From Mugil cephalus (Eukaryota; Chordata; Actinopteri; Mugiliformes; Mugilidae): a DNA stretch of 64,000 nt. This document shows positions 38,491 through 52,200 of this stretch, piece by piece; the stretch's first letter is position 1, and each line of letters begins with the position of its first letter. The notes under the pieces are model-generated. The model ran no database searches, was not told the origin of the DNA, and worked only from the letters and a program-made list of their open reading frames with translations. The position numbers and the translations under genes are program-made. Location of the stretch: the NCBI RefSeq assembly GCF_022458985.1, contig NC_061782.1, positions 13,905,672 to 13,969,671 of the forward strand, given 5' to 3'.

Positions 38491-39126
38491 TGTAGATCTA
38501 CACTTATTTCCCAGTTCATTAGTTTAATGAATGACTGCATAGTCATTTAACAGACCTAATTCCCCCTCAGGACTGTTTTAATGATCCATTTATGCTGATA
38601 CAGCGTAAGAAATGTTGTAGTTCCATTTTATGTCGTTTGCAGTGCTGAAAAACTGCATTTTGTAGTAAACACTATATTGTTTCTGTTATTTAGCCTAGAC
38701 CACTGACTAAACTGGGCTTAACATGTGTCTGTGTCTATAGTGCTATGAACCACAGCAACATTAAAGAAAACATAGTTTAAATCAGCACCTCTCTCATTTT
38801 TTATAATTCCCATATTAAGGAAGATTTAGTTGTGGGCTATATTAGTTTGCATTCATTTTCACTAGTGTACCTAATGAACTAGCAAGTGAGCATATATGAT
38901 AAAGCAATTGGATATCATGTCTTCAAGGATGACAAACAATAATAGATGACAACTGCAGAGGGCAGCAGAAACAAGTTTAATTCTTATTACTCTCCCTCTC
39001 TCTGTCACTCACAGGCATGTATCCCTTCCCATTCACTAGAATGTGCTCAGTGTGTTTACCAAATCTTACGACACACAGTGGCAGAAGAAAACGATCATCG
39101 TGATCTCCTGAAAGAAGAAAGAATCA

Positions 39127-39134
39127 CCGGAAGT
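39127..39134 (+). promoter_or_regulatory. ETS-type CCGGAAGT site
   Basis: Exact CCGGAAGT about 270 bases upstream of the tmem150a GC box. It is a plausible promoter element, but the match is only eight bases. Confidence 0.3.
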
Positions 39135-39359
39135 AGTTTCAGTAACTCAAGAGTGGGCTGCTTTTCATGTTGACATTAATTAGTTGCTAGGAAACAACTA
39201 CGTTTTACTGATGAGGTTCCCACATTAATAGACGTAAAAGGCGGGCTGTTTTAAAAATCTGCAACCTGTTGACCGCTTATTGTGTTTTAAACTGCAAACG
39301 TAGTTGTTTTTAATCATAAATACACGTATATTAATAAAAATACAAATCTGAGAGTAAAA

Positions 39360-39673
39360 TGAACCCTCCCTCCGCTCCGCCCACTCTCAGAATGGGGGCG
39401 GGGCCCAACAGCTGGATACTGTTGAGTGTCTCGTGGCGGCGGATGCATGGATTCAGACCTCTGTTGGAGAAAACCTCCCCCCACTCAATTCACAGCGTCT
39501 CCAGCTAACCTGGACCACGACAGCGTTGGGGAAAAAATAATAATAATAGGAATGGTTATAGAAGTACGCGGTAGTTAACCTGAGTTGTGGAGGGACACGT
39601 CGGCGTACTCAAAGTTTCCACCAAAAAAAAAAAAAAACTGGGAAAAACTTGCTCGCTAACAGAGAGGCAGAAG
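39360..39673 (+). promoter_or_regulatory. tmem150a promoter and untranslated exon 1
   Basis: A GC box (gggggcgggg, 39394-39403) is followed by a GC-rich stretch ending in a strong donor AAG|gtgagt at 39673/39674. The likely partner acceptor is ...ttcaccag at 40001, before the exon that holds the start codon. The transcription start is not defined. Confidence 0.5.
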
Positions 39674-40049
39674 GTGAGTAGACACAGATTTGCTTTTGAT
39701 GCTCGTCGGTATTGCTAGCTAGAAACGTAAAGGTGAGAAGAAAAACCTGACCTACTAGTAAACTAGGAGGCAATAATTCATCTCCGCTATAATAAAATTA
39801 ATTATTATCAGTCCAGTGCAGGAAAACGGCTCCAGCCTGTAGAAAAACATTAACATCAAACATTAAAGCTTAACAACACACCACAAAGTGATAGGTATGC
39901 ATGATTTTATTTTCAGAGTCGCCTGAACATCCCGGAATACAGTTTGCTTTAACTGTACATGATCTTGATAATGATTACTTCCTCTCCTCCCCATTCACCA
40001 GATAAAAGGACACATCTGTCCTGTCCACGGGTCCTTCGTCTTCAAGAAA

Positions 40050-40202
40050 ATGAATCAGTCGGTGGCAATGCATATGTCACCCACACTCAGTTAAATGTTA
40101 GTGCTACTTGAGCGGATATCGCTCGGCTGGCGAAGAGGAAGAAGAAGAAAGGGGCTGCTCAAGGTGCTGGAAGATGTCTCTGTGGATGATACTGCCCGTT
40201 AG
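40050..40202 (+). other. two upstream ORFs ahead of the tmem150a start
   Basis: If the exon begins at 40002, the leader has an ATG at 40050 opening a 14-codon ORF that ends at 40094. A second ATG follows at once, at 40095, opening a 35-codon ORF that ends at 40202. The second overlaps the main start at 40174 in another frame. Such an arrangement would be expected to lower translation of the main frame. Confidence 0.45.
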
Positions 40203-43200
40203 CCTCCCAGTCCTGACCATCACTGGGATATGGGTTGTGTAAGTGAGCCTCTTCTCCTTTGACAGCAAAGACACTGTAAGATACACGGAGTAGCGCTGTA
40301 TGATGTAAAATCAGACATGTCTTGAAGTCAACTCTGAAAGGTTGAAATTGTAAAATTGTGGGCAGCTTCAGCAGTGAGTTGTGATGTTCAATTTCATTGA
40401 GACGTTTATTTGGTCATTTGCAATTTTAAACATATTGCAATCATTTTCCCACGTAGAATTCATTCCATACAAAGCAGAACTGTTCTACAACAAGCTATGC
40501 AAAGCAGAACTGAAACAATATGAGATATACTCACTCGAATTAGATACACAAGGTACAACAGATGCATTATGATAAACAGTGAGGCACTAAATATGAGCTT
40601 CATGAAGATTATGGTGTTCATTAGTTTTAAAAAAACACGGAGAGCTGTAGTACTATTCATTTGTATTGTGCTGTACCAACACATGCTTCTGTTATTTGTA
40701 CAGCCCCATTTTAGTCTGCAGGTTAGGCTAAAAACAGAAACACCTTGATGTTAAATCAAGTTTAATACGGTCGAATTACTGCCGTTGTTTTCAGCATTAA
40801 CTGAACATTGTGACAGCCACGAAGGCAGATTTGGTGCACGACTGTTACATACACCTAATGAACCGGCAAGTTAGCGCGTGTTCTACTTGCAAAGCCACAT
40901 AATCTTATTTTCAGGTGCGCTCCGTGTCGAGTGGATTTTTGCATGTTTTCTTCCAAGTTACATTTTTTTAAGTGTCTCCTAGAATACAGTCCTCGGAGTG
41001 ATATTTAAACTGCATTCTAACAAACTGCAAATCCGAAAGCAAAACCCTCGGATACGTCAGGTTCTCCGGCTTTCAGTAGAGTAACGCTGCATATTTATCC
41101 TGAATTCTTGGGAGCCATGGCAATTGCATGTGGATTAACGCTCGCCAGAAAGGATCCGAAATGATCACTCCGCTCTCATGAGTGAGACATGCAGGGCAGC
41201 TTAATTACGGACAGGGCAGTATCTAAGCGGAGCAGATGTACTGTTGAGAAAAGAATGAGTTCCTCCTGGTTGTAGTTTGGTTGACAGCTCTCTTCCTTGT
41301 TCTGTTATTACTTTGGGAGGAGGAATGCAAACCCCAAGGGAAGAGAGAGACAGATGGCCCCATTTCAAATTGTCGTGTCTTGTATATAGGCTGCGTGCTA
41401 CATCACTGATGAGTTCTGTGGGGACTAACCAGTCTAATCAGATGCCAAAGCTGAGACCCTGTATGCCAATTAGTGTCTGCGAACATGGCTGCTGCACAGT
41501 CCAATCAGGCGTGTTTATCCAGGTGCACAGGTTTAAAACTAGTACGGACGTATACTGATTTATACTAGTCCGAGGGAGGCACATTTCTTTGCAGTGTTGG
41601 CATTTGTTCCTGAGGTGGAAAGTTGATCTTGAGTTAGGATGCCAAACTTTGTTGACTGGAAGTCCCTTTAAACACATTTCCTTCCCGTTACCTTGACAAG
41701 GGTGCCTTGTTTCTAAGAGCAGTCAAGGGTCTTTTTCCACACCAGAAGAATGTCGAAGGATGTTCCATGTTGCATAACTCCTCCTTTCAGTGCGGGTGAC
41801 TGGGTGGGACGAAGGTAAATATTGGAAGGGGCAGTAAGCAGAATTTTTCACTAAGCATCTGGTTTCCATTTACAGTGCACGATGGTTGGTGGAGCTGGAC
41901 TTGTGCCCACCCGTGAGTCTTGGCTTAGGTTCTTTTCCTGGCGTTTTACGAGTTAAATGAAATATCTCTATGATACCCAGTTCTTTGTGGGTTCGTTTAG
42001 ATGCGAAATAGTTTTTTAAGAACATATTTTGCTTTGAGTGCACAAATAAAACTAATTTATGTGCCTCCGTAACTACCCAGCAACTGGAGCCGAGCCCACA
42101 ATGCCCAAATTCATCCAGAGCTATCGCATCTCGCCTGTGGTGGGGCTATTTTTACACAGCTGGGAATTTTTACTGTACAAACCAGGTTTTTCCATGGAAG
42201 TCTTTCCCGAACGTTCCCTGTTCATTCCTAAATTAAAGAACAAAACAAAACAACAGGGTCTGTTCCACATATACTTTGCTCATAGGCATGCTATTAAAGT
42301 TTACAGCTGCTGCCGAGCTATAGGAGGCTAATTATATAAAGAAACTTATTATTACTTAGCCTCCTCCGAAACACATAATCAACACTGGTTTAGTTTCACA
42401 TGCAGCTAAAACAGTCGACTTTATTTTGAAACGTCCCAGAGCTGCACTGATTCTATTTTCGCATTGGAAGCCGACCAAATCTGCAGAACGCGCCTTAGAA
42501 GTTATGAAAATTCAACTTCGCTTAACTATTATTTCTTACCCAATGTATTTCAAAACGAGTACCTGCGGTATTACTCTGTATTTTGTGCAATATTATTTAG
42601 TTTTTGCCTTGTTGGCGTCATTTTACTAGTGTTAAAGCGTTGAAAGCTGGAGCTCTGTCAGTTTTCTACCTGAGAGTCTATTCTACTCACACCATTGGGT
42701 TTCGTCACGGCAATATGCAAGAGAGCGGCCGTCTTTACAGCAACTCAGGTGCCATCTGACTTATATGACATTCAGTGTTTGCTTATTCACAGAGCATTAT
42801 CTTTGCCTTTAGTCACTGAACCAAGTGTTGTACATCATACCAATCATATATATGGTAGAAAGCCAACATAGATTTTAGTGTTAGGTGGAGAGGTTATTGT
42901 CGTAATCTTGATCGTCGTTGAGTTTGATATCCTGCGTGTAGGCATTAGTGACTGACTGTACAGCACAAACAGATGAAACAGCAAGTAACATTGTGTGGCT
43001 TCTGGGAACCAGGTGTGTGTCTTTGTGATTTACCTCTGTCCTTTTTAAAGATCAGTTTATAAGTAGGATACCGTCGGCCCTGGAAACGCACTTAATTGGT
43101 GCTTAACCTCTGACTGAACTGTAACTGTGCTCTCAGAAATTAGGACAAATAGTCTCAGGATCCGACTCTGACTGTCTTATCACGTTTGCGTTGCAGGTGT

Positions 43201-46200
43201 AGCGTTTTGTCACTGTGTGAATAACATGGTTATAATGTGACAAATTGAATCCCGCACGTCCCTGTTACCCTCTTGCAGTGACTGGGATGATCATGCAAAA
43301 TTGAACATGCTGATTACAGTTGACTTGAGTAACATGTGTGGCTGTGGCTTTCGCTTTCGTCTACCTCATAGACTGTCAGAGTGTCACAACATTTTTTTTC
43401 CTCTGCCTTCCATCTCGAGCAGCACAGCCGACACTCAGAGTTGCAAGTGTCAGCATATTTGGCTGACTTTTGTTCATTTTTGTGTGTTGCTCTATGAGAC
43501 TCTGATGTGTGTGAACAGAGCAGACGCTGTGGAGCTGCTCATGTTGATGGTGAGGAAGTGACCAAGGGCCCCACATTTACGCCCCAAGACAGAAATACCT
43601 AGAAGTGAGCTATTGACTGATGCTTCATCAGCCCAAACAACCCACTTGGTGGAAGAAGCAAATCTGTCTGTTCAGTGCAGCCACTGTATTACTGAGTTAA
43701 TGAAAATTGCCTGTTTGGTTAATTGAGACATGTTTGTGGACTAGTGATCTTTGTAGCCTTATTGTAAAGTTGATGGTCTATCTCAGACAAATGACACACC
43801 TAGAGCTTTTATTTTTGTTCAGTGTTGAGTGTTTAGTTTGTTTAGTTATGTTCTCTGAAAGACCTGTCAATTAAGAGCCTGTTGAAACGAGCCTTGTGAG
43901 TCTTGGGTTTGCGGAGTGTATTCTCTATTTTTGATCATGTGGTCGTCGACCTCTCTTACATTGTGGCTGGTCAGTGACCTGACTAAATAAACTCTGCAAA
44001 TACAGTCCAGTAGTAGTCATGCGAGTTACACTGATACACACACACAGCGGCATTTTCTTTTTTTGACCCTCTGAGTTCCTGAGTGATAAGAAAAGGTTAA
44101 ATGATCAGATCAGTCGGTGCCACCGGTTTAACAGGCTCGGACCAGCGGGCAGACTGTCAGGATTTTATTGTGGTGGAGGTCAATGTTGACGTTTGACTCC
44201 TGGGAACAAATTCTGACGTTTTGGTTGTAAAGTTACACTTGAAGTCTTGGCGGCTGATTCTAAGCCATCACAGCACAAAAGCAGCTACACTGCAAATATA
44301 GATAATTACCATTATGCAAGACGTGATAGATAATTCTCTGCTTACGCTTGTTTTGCTTTCTTCTGTTCATGGTTGTACAGCCACAGCCAACACAGCCCCT
44401 CTTACGTGACAGCTCTGAGGTCACAGTAATATCAGGATACTGCATACCTAAACTGTTGCATTTCATTTTGGCTAATCGTACTGTGTCCATTTTTAGGTAC
44501 GCCATGGCCCTCTATAACCAGCACGTCTGCCCTGTGGATAACTGGTATGTTGCTTAATATGTCCTGTAGATTTGCTTTGTCATCACACCTCTGCTAGATC
44601 TCTTAATCATTTTTTCCCACAAGCACATACAGTTACCTCTTTCACTACATCAGTTCATGGAATTTTTTTCCTTGTGAATGTAAACGAGCATCACTTACGT
44701 CAAAAAAATAAAACTTTTCTAGTTAATGTGCTGTTTATAGTGGCTGACTGTAAACAAACAAAAGAAAGTCTGGTTGTGATAAAGAACAGTGAATAAATGT
44801 GATTTTGCTCCATTACTGTATTTTTTTTAACATTTATCTTTTGCGCTGCCATGTTTGTGTGTTAGGCTCTACAACCAGTCGTGTGAAGAAGAGCTGTATC
44901 TGCAGAGCGGGCCGTCCCTGTGCTGCACGCTAGACAATGTACCTCTCATCAGGTCAGTAGCGAGAATCCCGCCCTGAACCACCCAATCCTATCTCTCCTC
45001 TGCCTCTCTGTGTCTGCCGATTTAAAAACAGGAACAGTGTCCCATTGTTTTTACGTGGCCCCTGTCGGCGCATTGTTGATAAAAAAGCGAGCGAGCGAGC
45101 TTGAAGGAGACGGCTCTCCTGCGCGCGCGCGCGTCTCCGTGCGCGGTGCGCACATTCTGAAAATAACTTGTGGCTGAAATATCCTGCCTGCCACGGTGGC
45201 AGCTCAGATCCAAAACACAACTCAAACCATGTAAACACACACACAGAGAGGAGTCGGTTTACATTTGGGAGGAAGTCAAAACACTCCTGCGTCTTTGTTT
45301 AGCTTTGCGGCCCACTGAGCTTTCAACATCAATGGCCAGTTGTCGCACATAAATACTGTTAATAGGCGGCAACAAATTCAGATACTTTGTCTGTCTTTTG
45401 CAAAAGGTAATCATAATTAATGTAGCCCCGGTAGAGCAGTTAAATCTGTTGTATATAACGAAGAACTTCAAAGTTTCATCTTTGTACTGAAGAATGCGTG
45501 TGTGACTGCAGTCAGCTGAGTAGGCAATATATGCAGGAGGAACTCGGGCACAGACAGCCAGTGTTGACTGTCTCCTGGCTTCCCCTCCTACAAACATTTC
45601 TCATTCCTAGAAGAGAGGCACTACGCAGTAGGTGAAAAGTCAACAGGACAGGATGTGAGGAGGCATCGTCCTACCACGCCTGTATTCCAAGACCAGAAAC
45701 GTATCAATATTTCTGAGTGTAAAGAGTGGGAGTGGAGTTATTGGTATTGTTTTGTGTGTCCTTGATTTCTCTGGTTTATTTCTGTGTATTTCTTCTTGCA
45801 GTAAATGTGGGACTTTTCCTCCCGAGAGCTGCTTCTTCAGCCTTATCTGCAGCACGGGCTCATTCATGGGTAAGGTATCGTATGCACACACGGAGATGAA
45901 GACACACTCATCCATCACTTCGGTGGACATTACACTGACTCACACGAACACCTGTTTAGATCATACTTATCCAACCCTACTAAAAGCGCCCGTTTTACTT
46001 TATGGCCTTCATGGGAGGGTCAGAGAGGGTAATATGACTGCATATTTCTGTCCCCATAATAAGTAATACCAGTACAGTGCAGCCACATCGAATGAGACTT
46101 GGTGAAAACCCTGCATGTGGTCATTTTGGAGGGAAATAAACATCAGAGCATCGGAGTGTTCTCACACGCAGAATTATGGACGAATGTAAAGGAAAACATA

Positions 46201-49200
46201 TGTGATATAGAAGAATAGAACGAGCTCCCATTTGCTGGTCTGCATGTCCTTTGTGAGTCTACACGTGCTGTTGCCTTGCATTCACTGGTGGTTCTGAATA
46301 CCCTGATCAAGTTAATGTTTCCCAGCTGCGGGTTTAGTCTGTGGGTTGCCATGTGTGTATGTGTATGTGTGTGCACATGAAGAAAAAGGGAAAAAAGGGG
46401 GAGGTCGTTTTTTTTACCCATGCACCCACCAGCTATTTAAACTTTCCCAAATAACTTTTTTTTTTTTATTTTGCCTGTGACAAGAGTAGAAAAGTCTTTC
46501 TGCATTGTTTTAGCTGGAGAGCGATACTACACATGGTGCACTGTGCTTGAGGGTGGAAACCAGACTGTTGCATCGCGGTGTGAAGTCTGCTCAGGCGGCA
46601 GTGAAAGTCCAGCGTGTTTGACCAGCTCTGCTAACCAACCATGACCTCTGAACCGCAGTGGGTCAGTGTGTCGACACTTTGTAGGTGGAAGGGAAAGAGG
46701 GGAAGGCTGAGCGCTGGACTTTGATTTGTACTTTTAATTAAAATGCAGAACAATGCCAGCTGGCCCGTGGCTGGAAGGTTGCCCTGGGGTCACTCATTAT
46801 GCTCAGGCAAAGATCTGATGGGCCAATCAGATCGTTTGGCCGGCTTTCATGTGGTGAAGCATTATCCAGTTGTGTTTTTCTTCTCCGTATTGGTTGAATC
46901 AGTTAAAAATCCAGTTTAAAAAAAAAAAAAAAAAAAAATCAGTTCAGTTATGTAGCAACCAAACAATGTAGCAACTACATTACGGGTATCACATCCTGGA
47001 CGTCTCTACCACTGAATCTGTTGCTCAACTGTTTTGACTGTTTGTGTAATCCTGTTGTAACTCTCTAGTGCTAGTTGTGTTTACCTACAAAGACAACAAC
47101 TCATCACACAGTTGAGTATGAAACACAGTAAAATGGTGACGTCTGGTTTAGGGTTTTGTGGCGGGACCCTTCCCTGCCTCCGTGGGGTAACTCCAGATGC
47201 TCCAGCTTTCTTGCATGTTAAGTTAATTGGTGATTCTTAATTGCACACATGTGTGCAGGTGAGTGTGAATGGTTATTAGTCTCTCTGTGATGTCCCGGTG
47301 GTGGACTGGTGACGTGTGCAGGCTGGGATAGATACTGGTAGGCAGCTATAAGCAGGTAGAAATTAATTTTCCCTCATGGCAGATGTAGTCACTTTTTGTT
47401 TGAAAGTCCAATAGTTGATGAATTTCTTTGGTCTTTTTAGATTTGCTGACTTACAGTAATTTGAATGGGAATATGTGCAACTTTAAATTTTTCGCTACTT
47501 TCAATTCATAGGCCACATAAGCCAGCGCCATATTAATCAAAAATATGTAATTATTAGCTCATCCTACAGTAAATCTTCCTATTAGATCCCCTATTTTTAA
47601 ATTGTGACTTTTAGTGACAGGTGAAAAATCTACATCTCCGGTCCTCTTGGTTGGACAAATTGTGCTACAACGTCACTGTTGCGAAATTGCATTAAAGTGA
47701 AATAACTGCATCATATTTAGTGACATCCAAACCGCTTTCTGCGGCTGCAGCGCTAATCTTACTGACTTGTGTGTTTTATCCTTCACCATCCACTCAGTCT
47801 GAGCCCGTATGTGTTAATACTGGCTGTAATAAGAGCTATTATGCCTCTACAAAAGTAGGTTAAGTTGATGTGGTATGTAGCTGTACAACAGACTATTGTA
47901 AATAATCCGCGCTTAGCTTGTTAGCCTATTGATTCGTGTCTTACTTGGAAGATTGTGCCAGCTACAGTTGGCTCAGGGTGTCACTACTGACTGGGATAAC
48001 ATGGACTCAGTGAACTGTATATTGCCTCAGATTTCGTCTCTCTCTCTTTTTATCCCCGTCCCCACTTTTCTGCCAGTGTACACACACACTGTTTTAAAGA
48101 CAACGCACATAGTCTTTCCCCGCATGCCTGCTGTGGGAGAACGTGCAGCCCCGTTGTTTGCGTTGAAACGTGTCCCCTTGTGAGGACGGCGGGGTTTGTT
48201 TTACTGGGAGGTGTGGTGCGGCTGGTGTGACTTGTTGCGGGAGTACACGCTGTTGATCCGGATCCGTTTGTGTGAATTCAAGAGCGTGCCCGCGCTTGAG
48301 GCAACAGGGTCATACGTGAATTACAGCTCGTCCACGTTGCTGCAACGTGACTTGACGGAGGAGAGTGGCTGTGGTGTGTATGCAACAGTGTGTGTGTCAA
48401 CACTGTACTTCCTCCCCTGGGCTTCCTGACTTCAGGGGAAAAAAGGAGTAAAAGCTGGAAAGGGCAGCGGCGTAGAGGGCGACTGCAGCTGGGGCCGTGT
48501 TACAGACCGTGGAATGGCATGTTCATCTGAAATTATTGCTATTGTTGAGCTGTGCTGTCACACCGCAGCCCGTCCTAACCTTCAGAGGCCAGGTGGAGGT
48601 TGGCCACGCTGCTTACTCATCAACCATGATTTTGCATAACACTGCTCGCTCAGAGAAGGATGCCAGAAAATAGCCTACGTGATGCTCCATTGTGCTCAGA
48701 ATGAAAGATGTGGACAAAACACAGAGAAAAAAATGTCTTTAACCTTCAGGCTTAGCTTTCATCCGTTTACGCTAACCCCTAAATGCCAGCAGGTTTAAAC
48801 ATGCTCGTTCTTTATGATGAAATAGTCATTTTGTCGAAACATTAAAGACGGTCACAGCCAGCCAGTCTGCAGCCGGGAGACTGGGATGCTGTAATCTAAT
48901 GAAATAAACGGACAGTTCACGGTCTTGTCCCTTCATCAGCACAGTTTGTTCTCTGTTTTAAAAAGGAGCCGTAAGAAAACAACGACACGATTGTTTCCAA
49001 GCCTGGAGACACCGCTGTTAGTTTTTCCATGACTCTAACTGTAATGACTTTGCCAAGATAATTTTTTTGTGCTGAGGAAAGCAAAGGAAGTTCACACAAA
49101 TACACACCCACAAGGTAGGGCCAGGGGATTTACAACTTTTTTTTTTTTTTAACATTACATTACATAATTAGAAGCTTCAACTAACTACACCCTGCATGCA

Positions 49201-52200
49201 TGAGTGTTTCTCAGACAAAATGGATTCAGATTTCAGTTGATTCTAATATTTCCAAAAATCATATTCAGCATTAAAAAAAAAAAAAAAAAAAAATGACACA
49301 TTGTGTGTCTCAAACGTATAAACTAATACCAGAGAATATTAACTCTAGGCCGATGCTGACAGAAGAAGAGCTGTGAGCTCTGTTTTCTTTACATAACGAT
49401 TAGGACGGGATTAGCATTCCGGAAGAGCGGTTCTGAACTGTCGGCTAATCTGAAAACTGTGAAGAGGGGAAGAGGTGGCGTGTGAGTGGAAATGAGGCGG
49501 GCGGGCGAGTGGAAATGAGGCGGGCGGGCGGGCAACGCCTAGCAGACAGCTAGCAACCTGTGAGAGCACCTTAAATTATCAGAATCAGAAACAACTTTAT
49601 TTAAAAAATAAAGAGCAAGAGAATAAAATCACAGAAGTGAGTGGGAAAAAGCAGCATATTGTGTAACAGAAGAGTGAGATGAATGGTGGTAAATATGAAA
49701 TAATATAAAAAACAACAATATGTAAAAACTGTATAATAGTAGATTTGGTACGGCAATAAATAATGTGAAGCGTAAATTAAGTGAGATGTTATATTTAAAT
49801 TTAAATTTAAAGGGGCAAGTTATATAAAAATATAGTTTTCGTTAATAGAGAAATTAGCTGTAGAGACCTTGTTATGTACCGGACTGTATCAATCACTTTT
49901 GTACCCAGTCTCAAGTGGTCTCAGGAACTCTGTTGAGGAACACATAAACCGATCAGGCATAACATTATGACCACCTTCCTAATACTGTGCATGTTTCTCT
50001 TGTGCCTCCAAAACAGTTGTGACTCATCAGAGAATGGACATGTGTCTTCTGAGGGTGTCCTGTGGTGTCTGGTAACAGGATGTTGTTAGTGGGGGTCTTT
50101 GGGTCCTATGGGTGGATCATCCCACAGATACTTGATCAGTTTGGGATCGAGTAAATTTGGGGGCCAGGTCAAAACCATGTGCTGTTTTTCCTAAACCGTT
50201 TTTGTGTGTTTCTGTGTCAGGCTGCATCCTGCTGGGGATGGCTGCTGCCATGAAGGAGTGTCATTGTTATATTGTGGGGCGGGAGCGCCTGGTCTGGTCT
50301 GGTGTGGCCCAAGTAATGTCCACATGAATGCCAGGTCCAAACATTTCTCTTATTATTGACATTATTTTTGTCAAATGTTGCTAGATATACATTTTGTGGA
50401 AGATATTTCCAGTTTAATATTGTTAAGATTTTGCAATTGCACTGTTGAACTTTAACTTGTTGACCTTGTGTTGTGGTGATTTATCCCAACATGGTGACAT
50501 TTCCCTCTAAATTTATTATTTAGTCTTAATGTAGCTCCAGCTTATCTCAACTAATAACATTAAACCAAAGGCCTGAAGTGTTTCTATGAAAACGAGAACG
50601 TTCCTAGAGAAAAGTAACAGTTATTGCGTCGCGTTGAAGTTGTGAAACTCGGCCGTCATTGAGACGCAGACCACAGCATGCGGTCCTTGAGTGGCAGCAA
50701 TGCTTTACATTGTTACATTTGTCCTTCCTCTATGTGTTTTCATTCTCATCTGGCAGCACCGAGCCTCTTACACGGAGATTAACACAACCGTTTATACTCC
50801 GAGACACTATCTGAGCTTCAGGTCGAGCCACGAGGAGCTCCTTGTCCCCTCCAATTCTCTCAGCCTCCTCTTTTCCACTCACCCCCAGTGCCTGGCTTTC
50901 ACCAAACCCAGTCAACCTTCATCAAGCAGCAGCCGAGGGGAGCGAACAAAGAGAAACCAGGCGGGGGTCAGCTCCTCAGCGCATTGACAATGCACCCAGT
51001 CAGAGCCCATTAGCACATCAGCCCTCGTCTGTCTCATATACTGTACTTTGTTTCCCTTCCTTTTAATCTTATGCGAGGCCTGGACCAACCCCCACTTTCG
51101 TGTATCGTTCTCACTTTCCCGCCAGTTCCTGCCTCTCGCATGGGCACTTGTTAGAAAATCTGGGAGTTCCTGTAATTCTCAATCACCTTCCAAGACTTTC
51201 TTGTGTTTCTTGGCCAAGTGAGGCGTGTGAGTGAATCCAGGCACAGTGCGTGGTTTTCTTCCAGAGCAAGCGAAATTAAACCTCTCGCTCTTTCTTATGG
51301 CGCCCTACTGTTCCACTGGTACACTTATCATAACACAATGTTTACCTGACTAACTAACTTTCTCTCCGTCTGTTTTTCTGTAGTTATGGCGATTGTGCTG
51401 CTCCGCTACGCCCACGTCATTGAGAAGCATCAAAACTGTGTCCTCAACACGGCGAGTCTTTCCACGGGCTGGATCTGTGCCGCTGGACTCATCATGGTGG
51501 GCAACTTCCAGGTACGGTGTTTTGACTTTACTCGCTCCGGAAAGCAAACACAGTGACGGCTTATTGCATATGAGAGAGGGAGAGACCCTGACCGTGACAG
51601 TAAACCATCATTATGAACTATAAAGCTGAACTACAAAAAAGAAAAGAAAAAATTGAAAAAATCTGATTGTATTGTAGAAGAGTTTTTTTTTTTTTTTTTT
51701 TTTTTGCTTTTTATGGTCTTAAAACATATGAAGTAGAATATTTCTTGCATTTGAAAGATCTAATCTGTTTAGTAAACGAAACCTTTAATACACAGATGTA
51801 TTGGTAGTGAAAGTAACTGTTAGATATGGTGCTGACTTCTGTTTTTTTTTTTTTTGCTTCTGCTTTAGTCTTCCTATAATGTCACATTTTCCTCGTACGC
51901 CTCATATTTCAGAGTAAATATACCTTGAAGTTCTCCATTCACAGACACAGTGGCGGTCAAATACAGAACCCAGCTTGAAATACTTATCTGCAGATATTTG
52001 TGCTTGAAGTTTAAATATTTGGATCTCTGGACGGACGCCTACACCGTGTGTGTGTTCAACTTGCATAACCCATGTTATGGGAATATAAATCTTTCAACAC
52101 AGGCGAATTGTTGGGACCCACTTCCCATTTTGGGAAACAAAACGAGTGCCTATTTTTAGTTATTACATTTTAGTTTATCGTTAGGGGGTTGGGTTTTCCA

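Larger units (their letters stand above)
44953..51383 (+). other. tmem150a introns around exon 45802-45869
   Basis: This is two introns (44953-45801 and 45870-51383) separated by one short coding exon. The first has a TGCGCGCGCGCGCGT tract at 45120-45134. The second holds A runs near 46919 and 49274, a perfect 23-base tandem duplication at 49484-49529, a repeat tail near 49580 and a Tc1-like remnant near 50 kb. No further exon was recognised. Confidence 0.6.
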
